A DNA stretch of 45,455 nucleotides from JBDKVA01 sp039679375 (GCA_039679375.1 JBDKVA010000165.1:1-45455), one strand, 5' to 3'; shown: positions 1 to 8,579, counted from the stretch's first letter. Program-made: numbers and translations. The notes: a model not told the origin generated them from the sequence alone.

Positions 1-19
1 GCGTCAATAAGTTACTGAC

Positions 20-61
20 TTATCGGAAATGAATCTTGTGGAAATGCTGAAATTCCGATAA
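20..61 (+). promoter_or_regulatory. Inverted repeat upstream of the nagB-like gene
   Basis: TTATCGGAA (20-28) and TTCCGATAA (53-61) form a perfect 9-bp inverted repeat around a 24-nt spacer. A -10-like TATATT lies at 76-81, so the right arm would sit at the -35 position (TTCCGA, a poor match). It could be an operator or the end of an upstream terminator; the window edge prevents a decision. Confidence 0.35.
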
Positions 62-104
62 ACTAATGAATTGTGTTATATTATAGCATTGGAGGATATT
101 TATT

Positions 105-875
105 ATGAGTATGTTAAAGGAAATGAAAGCAGGTAAATTGAAGGTACAGGTATATGATACCAGAAAAGCTATGGGAGAAGCTTCGGCGAAAGATGTTTCC
201 GCGAAAATAAAGGAATTGCTTTCCAAGAAACAGGAAATCAATATGATATTTGCGGCAGCACCTTCACAAGATGATTTTCTAGCGGCTTTGAGGGAAGACA
301 AAACCATAGAGTGGGGAAGAATCAACGCTTTCCATATGGATGAATATATAGGCCTTGATCCTGAAGCACCGCAGGGATTCGGCAATTTCCTGAGAGACAG
401 GCTGTTTGGGAAGCTTCCGTTTAAATCTGTGAATTATCTGAATGGCAATGCAAAGTCTATTGATGCGGAATGCGATAGATATACCGCATTATTGAAAAAA
501 TACCCGACAGACATCGTATGCATGGGTATTGGAGAAAACGGCCACATTGCCTTCAATGACCCGCATGTTGCTTTCTTCAACGATCCTAAAATGGTAAAGT
601 CCGTAGAGCTTGATCTGAAATGCAGGAACCAGCAGGTAAACGACGGATGCTTTGCCAGCCTGGACAAGGTTCCCACTCATGCTCTGACACTGACAATTCC
701 CGCCCTTGTTGCATCAACTTATGTTTATTGCATCGTTCCTGCAAAGACAAAGGCAGAAGCAGTTTATAATACGGTAACAGGAGAGATCACCGAAAAATGC
801 CCGGCATCCATACTGAAAAAGCATGAAAAAGCGATCCTGTATACCGATAGGGACAGTGCGAAGCAGATCCTGTAG
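105..875 (+). CDS. Glucosamine-6-phosphate deaminase family protein (NagB-like)
   Basis: This 256-residue cytosolic enzyme belongs to the NagB/6-phosphogluconolactonase isomerase family, which converts glucosamine-6-phosphate to fructose-6-phosphate and ammonia in amino-sugar catabolism. The HMDEY motif (about 78-81) and GIGENGHIAFNDP (141-153) are visible. In E. coli NagB the second motif reads NDGHIAFNEP with Asp141 as a catalytic residue; here that position is Asn145 and the Glu148 position is Asp. The protein is therefore a divergent subfamily, and deaminase activity is inferred rather than certain. The start at 105 follows a GGAGG site at 92-96. No other amino-sugar gene is adjacent. A strong hairpin terminator follows, so it appears to be transcribed alone. 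Confidence 0.85.
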   Translation: MSMLKEMKAGKLKVQVYDTRKAMGEASAKDVSAKIKELLSKKQEINMIFAAAPSQDDFLAALREDKTIEWGRINAFHMDEYIGLDPEAPQGFGNFLRDRLFGKLPFKSVNYLNGNAKSIDAECDRYTALLKKYPTDIVCMGIGENGHIAFNDPHVAFFNDPKMVKSVELDLKCRNQQVNDGCFASLDKVPTHALTLTIPALVASTYVYCIVPAKTKAEAVYNTVTGEITEKCPASILKKHEKAILYTDRDSAKQIL

Positions 876-948
876 TACGGTTGGAAGTATAGGTTTTGCG
901 TCGGCTGATTTAATTAAATATTACTAATAATGAGTAGAATATGTCAAG

Positions 949-1003
949 AAGATAAACAACTTGTGTTATACAATATTATTGTAACAAGAGTTGTTTATCT
1001 TTT
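949..1003 (+). terminator. Rho-independent terminator after the nagB-like gene
   Basis: AAGATAAACAACT (949-961) pairs with AGTTGTTTATCTT (989-1001), and the stem continues inward through CTTGT/ACAAG-type pairs. T-rich sequence follows. The arms are symmetrical enough to work on either strand. Confidence 0.8.
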
Positions 1004-1042
1004 ATTCTATGGTATGATAATAATGGTACATATCATACCATA
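991..1042 (+). promoter_or_regulatory. Putative gdh promoter overlapped by a 12-bp inverted repeat
   Basis: A TTGTTT -35 (991-996) and TATGAT -10 (1013-1018) are spaced 16 bp apart. TATGGTATGATA (1008-1019) and TATCATACCATA (1031-1042) form a perfect 12-bp inverted repeat around an 11-nt spacer. The left arm covers the -10 and the predicted start point falls in the spacer, so the repeat is positioned like a repressor operator. It would also be the first hairpin of the transcript. Confidence 0.5.
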
Positions 1043-1070
1043 AAGGACAAACATTTTATAGGAGGTCATT

Positions 1071-2333
1071 ATGAAAAGTAATTATAATCCCTACGAAAAT
1101 ATGCTTTCGGTATTGGACAGTGCGGCGAAAATGCTTGGTCTGGTGGAGAATGACTATGTTATCCTGAAATACCCCGAGAGAGAACTTAAAGTATCTGTGC
1201 CTGTAGAGATGGATGATGGCACGATAAAGGTATTCGAGGGTTACAGGGTCCAGCACTCCAGTTCACGCGGACCATGCAAGGGCGGTATCCGTTATCATCA
1301 GGATGTAGATATCGATGAGGTTAAAGCACTTTCCGCATGGATGTCTTTTAAATGCGCAGTTGTAAATATTCCATATGGCGGGGCCAAGGGAGCAATCAAG
1401 GTAGATCCGAAGCAATTGTCAAAGGCTGAATTAAAAAGGCTGACCCGAAGGTATACAGCTATGATCCTTCCATTAATCGGGCCTGAAAAAGATATCCCGG
1501 CTCCTGATGTGAATACCAATGCGGAAATCATGGGCTGGATCATGGATACGTACAGCATGTTCAAAGGATATACGGTTCCCGGGGTCGTTACAGGTAAGCC
1601 TATTGATATAGGCGGATCTCTTGGGAGAGGCGAAGCTACAGGCCGTGGAGTCATGTTCGTAACCAAGGAAATCCTTCACAGAATGGGCATGCCCATCCTA
1701 AGCACAAGAGTTGCAGTTCAGGGGTTCGGAAACGTCGGCGGTACTGCTGCAAAGCTTATGTACAGGGAAGGTTTCAAAATTATTGCTATCAGTGATGTTA
1801 CAGGTGGTCTTTTCTGCAAGACCGGCTTGAATATTGACAGTATCCTAGAATTCCTTAAGAAAAACAACGGCAAAATGCTAATTGACTATGATGAAGCCGG
1901 CGTTACACATATAAGCAATGAAGAACTTCTTACAGTTGATACGGATGTACTGGTACCGGCAGCGATGGAAAATCAGATCAATGAAAAAATAGCACCGCTG
2001 ATAAAAGCCAAAATCGTGATTGAAGCGGCAAATGGTCCTACAACGATAGAAGGCGATAAGATCCTTGAAAAAGCAGGGAAGATCGTTGTGCCGGATATCC
2101 TCGCCAATGCAGGCGGCGTTGTCGTTTCCTATTTCGAATGGGTACAGAATATACAGTCTCTCATGTGGGATGAGGACGAAGTCAATCGTACGCTTGAAAA
2201 GATCATGATCCGTTCGTTCAACGAGGTATGGGACAAATCAAAGGAAAAGGAAACCACACTCAGGATGGGAGCCTATATGGTTGCCATTGCGAGGATCGTC
2301 AAAGCGAAGAAGATCAGGGGCGTATTCCCATGA
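1071..2333 (+). CDS. Glu/Leu/Phe/Val dehydrogenase (NAD(P)-linked glutamate dehydrogenase)
   Basis: The 420-residue protein matches the short hexameric glutamate dehydrogenase class in length and order. It interconverts glutamate and 2-oxoglutarate plus ammonia in the cytosol. The substrate-binding motif GPCKGGIR (67-74, Lys70), the catalytic-lysine motif PYGGAKGAI (101-109, Lys106), PAPDVNT (about 143-149) and the Rossmann signature VQGFGNVGG are all present. An ideal GGAGG lies 5 nt before the ATG. The gene is flanked by terminators on both sides and is probably monocistronic, with the palindrome at 1008-1042 as the candidate control site. The sequence does not settle whether the preferred cofactor is NAD or NADP. 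Confidence 0.95.
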   Translation: MKSNYNPYENMLSVLDSAAKMLGLVENDYVILKYPERELKVSVPVEMDDGTIKVFEGYRVQHSSSRGPCKGGIRYHQDVDIDEVKALSAWMSFKCAVVNIPYGGAKGAIKVDPKQLSKAELKRLTRRYTAMILPLIGPEKDIPAPDVNTNAEIMGWIMDTYSMFKGYTVPGVVTGKPIDIGGSLGRGEATGRGVMFVTKEILHRMGMPILSTRVAVQGFGNVGGTAAKLMYREGFKIIAISDVTGGLFCKTGLNIDSILEFLKKNNGKMLIDYDEAGVTHISNEELLTVDTDVLVPAAMENQINEKIAPLIKAKIVIEAANGPTTIEGDKILEKAGKIVVPDILANAGGVVVSYFEWVQNIQSLMWDEDEVNRTLEKIMIRSFNEVWDKSKEKETTLRMGAYMVAIARIVKAKKIRGVFP

Positions 2334-2369
2334 TCAGGGCAAACTGAATTATATAACGGTTACAATAGG

Positions 2370-2400
2370 GAACTGCCACGAAAAATGGCAGTTCTTTATT
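2370..2400 (+). terminator. Rho-independent terminator of gdh
   Basis: GAACTGCCA (2370-2378) pairs with TGGCAGTTC (2386-2394) across a 7-nt loop, followed by TTTATT. Confidence 0.9.
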
Positions 2401-2428
2401 ATTAATGGAGCATAGCGGAGTCTTGCTC

Positions 2429-2463
2429 AAAAATCGAAGGAGCTCGATGCTCCTTCGATTTTT
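2429..2463. repeat. Perfect 15-bp hairpin, possibly a second terminator or a repeat-family member
   Basis: AAAAATCGAAGGAGC (2429-2443) and its exact complement (2449-2463) flank a 5-nt loop. A-tract and T-tract ends would let it terminate on either strand. The first 14 bases of the core recur at 42361-42374 beside another hairpin region. Confidence 0.6.
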
Positions 2464-2487
2464 ACTGGCTATTAAAAATAATTTAAT

Positions 2488-2527
2488 AATATTGAACATT
2501 GATCTCAACAATGTTCAATATTGAACA
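2488..2527. promoter_or_regulatory. Palindromic operator cluster upstream of the MMPL gene
   Basis: The half-site ATTGAACA occurs at 2491-2498 and again at 2520-2527. With TGTTCAAT (2512-2519), the second copy forms a perfect 16-bp palindrome at 2512-2527. A larger 14-bp inverted repeat (2488-2501 and 2509-2522) overlaps it. The cluster lies just upstream of the predicted promoter. The same half-sites occur before tdh at 24914-24931. The cognate regulator is unknown. Confidence 0.5.
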
Positions 2528-2546
2528 AATCTGATCACATTGATCA

Positions 2547-2575
2547 TTGAATGATGTTTTCCGCTTGAATATAAT
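2547..2575 (+). promoter_or_regulatory. Putative sigma-A promoter for the MMPL operon
   Basis: TTGAAT (2547-2552) and a perfect TATAAT (2570-2575) are separated by 17 bp and lie about 65 bp before the chosen MMPL start. Confidence 0.55.
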
Positions 2576-2641
2576 ATACATACGTTTAAATCAACATTGT
2601 GTTTGATTCTTTTCAGAATGTATGATATGAGGTGGAACATT

Positions 2642-4717
2642 ATGGAGCATATGGCGAATGGTATATTGCAACACAAAAAAAGCGTTCTTTTTGTATGTGT
2701 TGCAGTTGTATTTCTAAGCGGCGCATTGCTTTCGCTTGTCAATGTAAATTACAATCTGGCGGAGTACTTGCCTGAAAATGCCCCTTCTACTATTGCTCTG
2801 GATGTTATGAACAGCAGCTTTTCAGAAGAAATCCCAAATGCAGATGTATATATTCCCGATATCAGCATACCGGAAGCTCTTGATTACAAAAAACAACTGG
2901 CCGGTGTTCCCGGAGTGAACTCGGTATTATGGCTGGACAATGTTGTTGATATCCGCGAACCTTTGGAAATGGCGGAACAGGAAACTGTAGAGTCCTGGTA
3001 CAGGGACAGCGGAGCGCTATTTAAATTATCTATAGATAGTGAGGACAGCGTTTCAGTAATTAATGAAATCCAAAAAATCACCGGTGAAAACAGTGTGCTT
3101 TCCGGTGAAGCTGTTAATCAGTCATGCATACAGACTACGACCATGGGTGAAATATCTAAAATCATGCTGTACGTTGTGCCGCTGGTATTATTGATTTTAT
3201 TGCTTACCACAAGCTCATGGCTTGAACCTGTGCTGTTTTTGATCACCATAGGTGCAGCCATAATAATCAATGAAGGTACGAATATGTTCATTGGTGAAAT
3301 ATCATATGTGACGCGGGCTACCAGTGCCATTTTGCAGCTAGCCGTATCAATCGACTATGCCGTATTCCTTCTTCACAGCTTTGCACGTTTCAGACAGGAA
3401 AAGTATGACGTTAAGGATGCAATGAAGAACGCTATGGTCAATTCAGCCTCGGCCATAGCTGCAAGTGCCGCCACTACGGTCTTCGGTTTTCTGGCACTGA
3501 CATTAATGAAGTTTAAAATCGGACCGGACATGGGATTTGTTTTGGCTAAGGGTGTCCTGATCAGTTACATATCCGTTGTTGTGTTTTTACCCGTGCTTGT
3601 GGTTTATACTGAAAAGCTGCTTGAGAAGACGCATCACCGGTCACTGATCCCTTCTTTCAGAAGTTTTGGAAAATTGGCTTCACTTATTTGCATCCCGCTC
3701 TCGATCGTAATATTTGTAATAATTATTCCAAGCTTCCTCGCACAGGGGAGCAATGAATTTGCATATGGTACTTCCGGTATGCATAGTGAAGATTCAGAGG
3801 TCAGAAAAGGGATGGATTTTATTGAAAATAAATTCGGAAAGTCTCAGCAAATGGTGCTTTTGGTTCCAGAGGGCAATGCTGCAAGTGAATCAGGATTGGC
3901 AAAAGCGCTTTCCGGAATTCCTGATGTAAAATCCGTCATATCCTATTCAAGCATGGTGGGTACTCAGATCCCGGAGGAAATTCTCTCAAAGGAGCAGTTA
4001 TCACAGTTCCGTTCCGGAGGCTACAGCCGTTTAATACTGTATGTTTCAACACCGGATGAGGGTGAAGAAGCATTTGAGGCGGTAGAAGACGTTCGAAAAT
4101 GTGCAGGAGAATATTATGGAAGCAGATACTATCTGACAGGTCAAAGCGTTATCAATTATGATCTGATGGATACCATAACAAAAGACTATCTTCCTGTAAC
4201 GCTGGCATCGATCATATCAATAGGGCTGGTGTTGATCATCACTTTCCGGTCGGCCTCCATCCCGATGATCCTGCTGCTGACCATTGAAGGAGCAATTTGG
4301 ATTAATCTGGGCCTGCCCTATTTTACAGGAAACAGCCTGAACTATATCGGGTATCAGATAATAAGCGCGGTACAACTGGGTGCTACGGTCGATTACGGCA
4401 TACTGTTCGTTCAGCGGTATATGGATAAGCGCTTGATAATGGACAAGAGGGAAGCCGTATGTCACGCCGTATCGGAAACGGCCGCTTCCATACTTACACC
4501 TGCAGGTATATTGGCGACCGCGGGCATGGTCCTTGGCCTCGTTTCATCCAACGGCATTATCAGCCAGCTTGGAACGATACTGGGACGCGGCGCGATAATT
4601 TCCGCAGCGATGGTACTGCTTTTTCTGCCTGCGCTGTTGAGATTGCTTGATGGCTTTATAAAATGGACGACATGGAGCCGGATTAAAATGAACCGAACCA
4701 AAGGGGAGGGAGTTTAA
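2642..4717 (+). CDS. MMPL/RND-family transporter
   Basis: This 691-residue polytopic inner-membrane protein has the duplicated MMPL architecture. Each half has one membrane segment, a long extracytoplasmic loop and a block of about five membrane segments; the first block is near residues 175-330. Family members export lipids, drugs or wall precursors using the proton gradient; the substrate here is unknown. The start at 2642 is preferred over upstream TTG and ATG codons because GAGGTGG (2629-2635) lies 6 nt before it. Its stop shares bases with the start of the next gene (TAATG), so the two are translationally coupled. Bacillus YdgH carries an MMPL region and heptad repeats in one polypeptide, so these two genes look like its split counterpart. 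Confidence 0.88.
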   Translation: MEHMANGILQHKKSVLFVCVAVVFLSGALLSLVNVNYNLAEYLPENAPSTIALDVMNSSFSEEIPNADVYIPDISIPEALDYKKQLAGVPGVNSVLWLDNVVDIREPLEMAEQETVESWYRDSGALFKLSIDSEDSVSVINEIQKITGENSVLSGEAVNQSCIQTTTMGEISKIMLYVVPLVLLILLLTTSSWLEPVLFLITIGAAIIINEGTNMFIGEISYVTRATSAILQLAVSIDYAVFLLHSFARFRQEKYDVKDAMKNAMVNSASAIAASAATTVFGFLALTLMKFKIGPDMGFVLAKGVLISYISVVVFLPVLVVYTEKLLEKTHHRSLIPSFRSFGKLASLICIPLSIVIFVIIIPSFLAQGSNEFAYGTSGMHSEDSEVRKGMDFIENKFGKSQQMVLLVPEGNAASESGLAKALSGIPDVKSVISYSSMVGTQIPEEILSKEQLSQFRSGGYSRLILYVSTPDEGEEAFEAVEDVRKCAGEYYGSRYYLTGQSVINYDLMDTITKDYLPVTLASIISIGLVLIITFRSASIPMILLLTIEGAIWINLGLPYFTGNSLNYIGYQIISAVQLGATVDYGILFVQRYMDKRLIMDKREAVCHAVSETAASILTPAGILATAGMVLGLVSSNGIISQLGTILGRGAIISAAMVLLFLPALLRLLDGFIKWTTWSRIKMNRTKGEGV

Positions 4718-6681
4718 TGAATAGGATAATTAATGCAGGTAGGTGCGGTAAAAAAAATAATCATAACGGAGATGCTGCAATTACCGTAAAGTATGGACGT
4801 AAAAAGAAACTGCGTCCAGCTGCGGCATTTCTCCTGGTACTCGCAGTATTGTTTTACATTCCTGGCGGTGCGATGGCCGGCGCTAATGTTGAAAAAGAGG
4901 AAAATGTTTATATTTCGCTTAATAACGATGGTTCTTTAAAAAATATTTATGTAGTAAATGCCTTTAATCTTGAAACGCCGGGAACTATTATGGATTATGG
5001 CAATTATGACCTGATCCGCAACCTTTCGTCTACAGAAAAGCTGGCTGTTTCCAATGGGCAGATCACTGCAAATGCACCCTCAGGCAGGTTTTATTACCAG
5101 GGTAATTTGAGCAAAGCAGAGCTTCCGTGGTTGGTTTCCATTTCTTATTATCTTGATGGGAAGGAAATATCAGCACAGGGGCTTTCCGGAGCAGACGGGC
5201 TTATGGAAATCCAAATAAGCATCAGGATCAACCCAAAGGCACAGGGCGATTTTACCCGGTATTATGCTTTACAGACCTCACTAACTTTAGATGCTGAGCT
5301 TTGCAAGGATATTAAAGCGGCTGGCGGCACTATTGCAAATGCAGGAGGCAATAAGATGATATCGTTTACCATGCTGCCTGGAAGTGAGGCTGATTACAAA
5401 ATATCAGCAGAGGTTTCGGACTTTCATATGGATGGTATGCAAATCAATGCAATGCCGCTTTCAATGAGTATATCCATGCCCGATACAGGCATATTTACAG
5501 GCAGACTGTCCGAACTATCGGAAGGTATTGCCGGGTTGGATAACGGAATGCAGGGATTAAACGGCGGCGCTGCAGATTTGAAGGATGGCGCAAATAAAAT
5601 GAACAGCGGCATGAAAAGTATGAAGAAGGGGATGCAGCAGATGACAGAAAGCCTGAAAGCTCTGGCGGATCGAAATCCTGAACTGCTTGCAGGTTCCTCG
5701 GAAATACTGGAGGGCTTTACTTCCATTCTGAACGGTCTGGACCGGTTCAGTACCGCTGCATCGGATCTATCAGAAATGACAAAGGGATCGGCAAATATCA
5801 GAACCGGCATTGAGGGCTTATCTTCAGGCTTAGCTGGGCTGAAGAGCAGTTTTAAGGCTTATAAGGATAACTTGGCCAATAATCGCCTTGATGCCGGCAA
5901 GGTCTTGCAGTCAAATACACAGATGATTTCATATCTTAGTGAACAAATAAATGTGTTTAAGGAGAAGCTTTCGGCAGAAACACCCGGAAGCGATAACCAT
6001 GCCGCACTGCAAACCTGTATAAAGACTTATGAGCAGATGTATCAGCTGCTGCAGGGAAATAATGCCGTTATTTCTGCGGACAGGGATTTCATGGCGCAAT
6101 TGGAAACTGGTGTTGGCAGTATTGCAGATGGCTCGTCTGTTTTATGTGACAATTATATCCGGTTTGACACCGGGATACAGGCGGTTCCTTCCATGCTGAA
6201 CGGGCTTCCGCAAAACATTGCACAGCTTAAAGATGCATTAGCCGCATTAAGCGGGGGCTATGAAAAACTGCATTACGGGATAAAAGCTTATACGGAAGGC
6301 ACAGCTGAAATCAGCAAGGGTTGCCGATCTCTAAATGAAGGCTTCAGCAGCCTTGCAGGGGGAAGTGATTCCTTATACGATGGTATCTCTGAGTTTTATG
6401 AAGGGGTTCAGCAGCTTGCAAAAGGAACAGGGCAGCTGCGGAATGAAACATCCTCTATGGACAGCGAGATCGAAAGCGCTATCGGGGAGATCCTTGAAAC
6501 ATTTACGGGCGGGGATTTTGATACGGTATCATTTGTTTCTCCGCTAAATACCGGCGTAAAGTCTGTTCAATTCGTAATGCAGACCCAGGTTATAGAAAAA
6601 ATAAAACAGCCGGTTGCCGTAAAGAAAGAAAATGTCAAAAGTAATTTATGGAAGAGGCTGCTTGCACTTTTCGGATTATAG
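4717..6681 (+). CDS. Leu-x-x-Gly heptad-repeat membrane-anchored protein (YhgE/YdgH-like)
   Basis: A basic N-terminus is followed by one hydrophobic segment (about 34-54, ending near GAMAGA), then an all-extracytoplasmic region. Residues about 260-610 are rich in repeats such as LSEGIAGLDNGMQGL and LAKGTGQL, spaced in sevens. These are the x-x-x-Leu-x-x-Gly coiled-coil repeats known from YhgE/Pip and YdgH proteins. Unlike YhgE, no C-terminal cluster of membrane segments is visible. GGGGAGGGAG precedes the ATG, which overlaps the MMPL stop. It is probably a periplasmic-face partner or scaffold for the MMPL transporter. No enzymatic motif is seen. Confidence 0.75.
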   Translation: MNRIINAGRCGKKNNHNGDAAITVKYGRKKKLRPAAAFLLVLAVLFYIPGGAMAGANVEKEENVYISLNNDGSLKNIYVVNAFNLETPGTIMDYGNYDLIRNLSSTEKLAVSNGQITANAPSGRFYYQGNLSKAELPWLVSISYYLDGKEISAQGLSGADGLMEIQISIRINPKAQGDFTRYYALQTSLTLDAELCKDIKAAGGTIANAGGNKMISFTMLPGSEADYKISAEVSDFHMDGMQINAMPLSMSISMPDTGIFTGRLSELSEGIAGLDNGMQGLNGGAADLKDGANKMNSGMKSMKKGMQQMTESLKALADRNPELLAGSSEILEGFTSILNGLDRFSTAASDLSEMTKGSANIRTGIEGLSSGLAGLKSSFKAYKDNLANNRLDAGKVLQSNTQMISYLSEQINVFKEKLSAETPGSDNHAALQTCIKTYEQMYQLLQGNNAVISADRDFMAQLETGVGSIADGSSVLCDNYIRFDTGIQAVPSMLNGLPQNIAQLKDALAALSGGYEKLHYGIKAYTEGTAEISKGCRSLNEGFSSLAGGSDSLYDGISEFYEGVQQLAKGTGQLRNETSSMDSEIESAIGEILETFTGGDFDTVSFVSPLNTGVKSVQFVMQTQVIEKIKQPVAVKKENVKSNLWKRLLALFGL

Positions 6682-6723
6682 GACTTTATCGGACGAAACC
6701 GTATACCGGAGATGAATCAATCG

Positions 6724-6752
6724 TTGACGTACATTGAATAATGAAATACAAT
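6724..6752 (+). promoter_or_regulatory. Putative sigma-A promoter for the nucleotidyltransferase-like gene
   Basis: TTGACG (6724-6729) and TACAAT (6747-6752), each one mismatch from consensus, are spaced 17 bp apart. Confidence 0.6.
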
Positions 6753-6840
6753 AAGGACGGTCCATCCTCTAATGTAAATCATTATACCATGCGGAGCTCT
6801 CGACGATTAAAGTAAAATTTTCCGATATACGGAGGACAAA

Positions 6841-7662
6841 ATGGTTCGTGATACCGAGGCGGGTTTAAAAAAATTAATTGATATCATCTCAAAAATGGAA
6901 GAAGTTCGGTCAATTGGTATAAGCGGAAGCAAAGCTAAACTTCCCGAAGCAGGCGAAGGAGATATTGACGTCTTTATATATTGCAATGAAGTGCCTGCGT
7001 TTGAAAAGAGACAAAAAGTAACAAAGCAATCAGGCGACGTGCTGGAAAATATTAAAATCAATATCTTTGAAAAGGGCCATTGGGGAGTGGGGGATTTTGC
7101 ACTGATAAACGGTGTTGAAACCTGGTTGATGTATTTTACTGTAAATGAAACATTAAATGATATTGAATCCATACTTAACGGAGATTTCCCGGACAAAATA
7201 GACAATTATTATTACCCTATAGGCCGCTGTGCCATGCTAAAAAACATCAATGTTTTATACGATAAAGGCGGATTTTTGAATTTTTTGAAAAAAAGGTTGT
7301 CGGAATATCCTGCGAAATTATCTGAAATACTCATGCGGTATCATCTGAATGCACTTGATGATACGGAAGATTTTGAACGCGCCGTAACAAGAAAAGACGT
7401 ACTTTTTTATCATTTCGTAATGGATTTGGCAATCGACCATTTCCTTCAGGCACTGTTTGCCGTTAATAGGGTTTATTTTCCAAGCCGGAAAAGAACAATT
7501 GAATACATAGAAAGCTTCAATATCAAACCTGGAAGATGTAATGACAGATTGCTGGATGTCATACGGTTAGGCGGTTTTCCGGATAGCATATCTCAGTCTT
7601 ATAAATTATGGAGTACAATGGTCAGGGAACTGAAAGATATATGCGGGGCAGTTAAAGAATAA
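6841..7662 (+). CDS. Nucleotidyltransferase-fold protein of unknown substrate
   Basis: The 273-residue protein opens with a polymerase-beta-type nucleotidyltransferase signature: Gly29-Ser30 in SGSKAK, then Asp41-x-Asp43 in GDIDVFIY. These would bind Mg-NTP. The rest resembles stand-alone nucleotidyltransferases of the DUF4037/aminoglycoside type, with a helical C-terminal half containing RYHLNALDDTEDF and DLAIDHFLQALFAVNR. I cannot assign a substrate; small-molecule or protein nucleotidylation are both possible. CGGAGG lies before the ATG and a good promoter lies at 6724-6752. The permease gene follows after 20 bp and is likely cotranscribed. Confidence 0.65.
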   Translation: MVRDTEAGLKKLIDIISKMEEVRSIGISGSKAKLPEAGEGDIDVFIYCNEVPAFEKRQKVTKQSGDVLENIKINIFEKGHWGVGDFALINGVETWLMYFTVNETLNDIESILNGDFPDKIDNYYYPIGRCAMLKNINVLYDKGGFLNFLKKRLSEYPAKLSEILMRYHLNALDDTEDFERAVTRKDVLFYHFVMDLAIDHFLQALFAVNRVYFPSRKRTIEYIESFNIKPGRCNDRLLDVIRLGGFPDSISQSYKLWSTMVRELKDICGAVKE

Positions 7663-7682
7663 ATGGTTTAAAAGGAGCATTT

Positions 7683-8453
7683 ATGAGAATTACAATAGAG
7701 ACATTATTAATCATCTGTCCGCTTATATTCCTGGCAGGCTTTATCGATTCAATAGCAGGAGGCGGCGGGCTGATTTCGCTGCCATCTTATCTTTTTATCG
7801 GGTTACCGTCACATGCCGCGCTTGGTACAAATAAGTTTTCTTCGTCCATTGGAACTCTTATTGCCACACTGCGCTATGCAAAAAATAAACAGGTGCATTA
7901 TAAATCAGCCTTTGCCGCTGCAGCCGCAGCTCTTGTCGGATCCTATTGCGGAGCATTGCTTGCAATGGCCTTCGACGAAAAGTTTTTAAGGGTGCTGCTG
8001 GTAATTATGCTTCCTGTTATAGCAATTTTCGTTCTTATCAGAAGAAATTTCGGAGGAGAAAATAAAATTTCCGAACTGTCGGATAAAAAGACAATTATCC
8101 TCTCTGCGGTAATAGGCCTGGTGCTTGGCGCATACGACGGATTTTTCGGCCCCGGGACGGGGACATTCCTGATTCTGGCTTTTACAGGCATCATAGGTCT
8201 GGATCTTGCAACAGCCTCAGGCAATACAAAGATCGTCAATCTTTCATCGAATATTGCAGCTCTTGCTGCCTTTATTACAGGGGGCTCCGTTGTGTTTGCC
8301 GTCGGAATACCCGCGGCTGTCTGCGGTATGCTTGGTAATTGGCTTGGTTCGGGGCTTGCCATAAAAAACGGCGCGAAGGTAATCCGGCCGGTATTCATAG
8401 GTGTGATAGCATTGTTATTCGGCAAGGTGTTATGGGATCTGTTGAAAGGATAG
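7683..8453 (+). CDS. Sulfite exporter TauE/SafE family permease
   Basis: This 256-residue membrane protein has the TauE/SafE (former DUF81) signature near its N-terminus: GFIDSIAGGGGLISLP, then GTNKFSSSIGT. A second matching half has DGFFGPGTGTF and SGNTKIVNLSSN. About eight membrane segments are predicted by eye. Relatives transport sulfite, sulfonates or other organic anions; the substrate cannot be read from sequence. AAAGGAG lies 8 nt before the ATG. It follows the nucleotidyltransferase-like gene by 20 bp. Confidence 0.88.
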   Translation: MRITIETLLIICPLIFLAGFIDSIAGGGGLISLPSYLFIGLPSHAALGTNKFSSSIGTLIATLRYAKNKQVHYKSAFAAAAAALVGSYCGALLAMAFDEKFLRVLLVIMLPVIAIFVLIRRNFGGENKISELSDKKTIILSAVIGLVLGAYDGFFGPGTGTFLILAFTGIIGLDLATASGNTKIVNLSSNIAALAAFITGGSVVFAVGIPAAVCGMLGNWLGSGLAIKNGAKVIRPVFIGVIALLFGKVLWDLLKG

Positions 8454-8459
8454 AGCCGA

Positions 8460-8579
8460 CTCGATAAGGTAGAAAAAACGGTACTCAACATTGAGCAGGA
8501 TCATGGCAAAAAACTTGAGGTCATATTTGACGGATTAACGCAGCACACCAACCAATTAAACACTAACGGTGCATCCTGA
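8460..8579 (+). pseudogene. Remnant of a small coiled-coil protein gene
   Basis: From 8460 to a TGA at 8577-8579 an open frame reads LDKVEKTVLNIEQDHGKKLE and then FDGLTQHTNQLN. This looks like the C-terminal end of a type of small helical protein common in clostridia. There is no start codon or ribosome site. The frame begins directly after the TauE stop, in the same frame, and its end overlaps the 3' end of the LacI gene by 17 nt. I read it as an eroded gene fragment; the family match is from memory. Confidence 0.4.
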
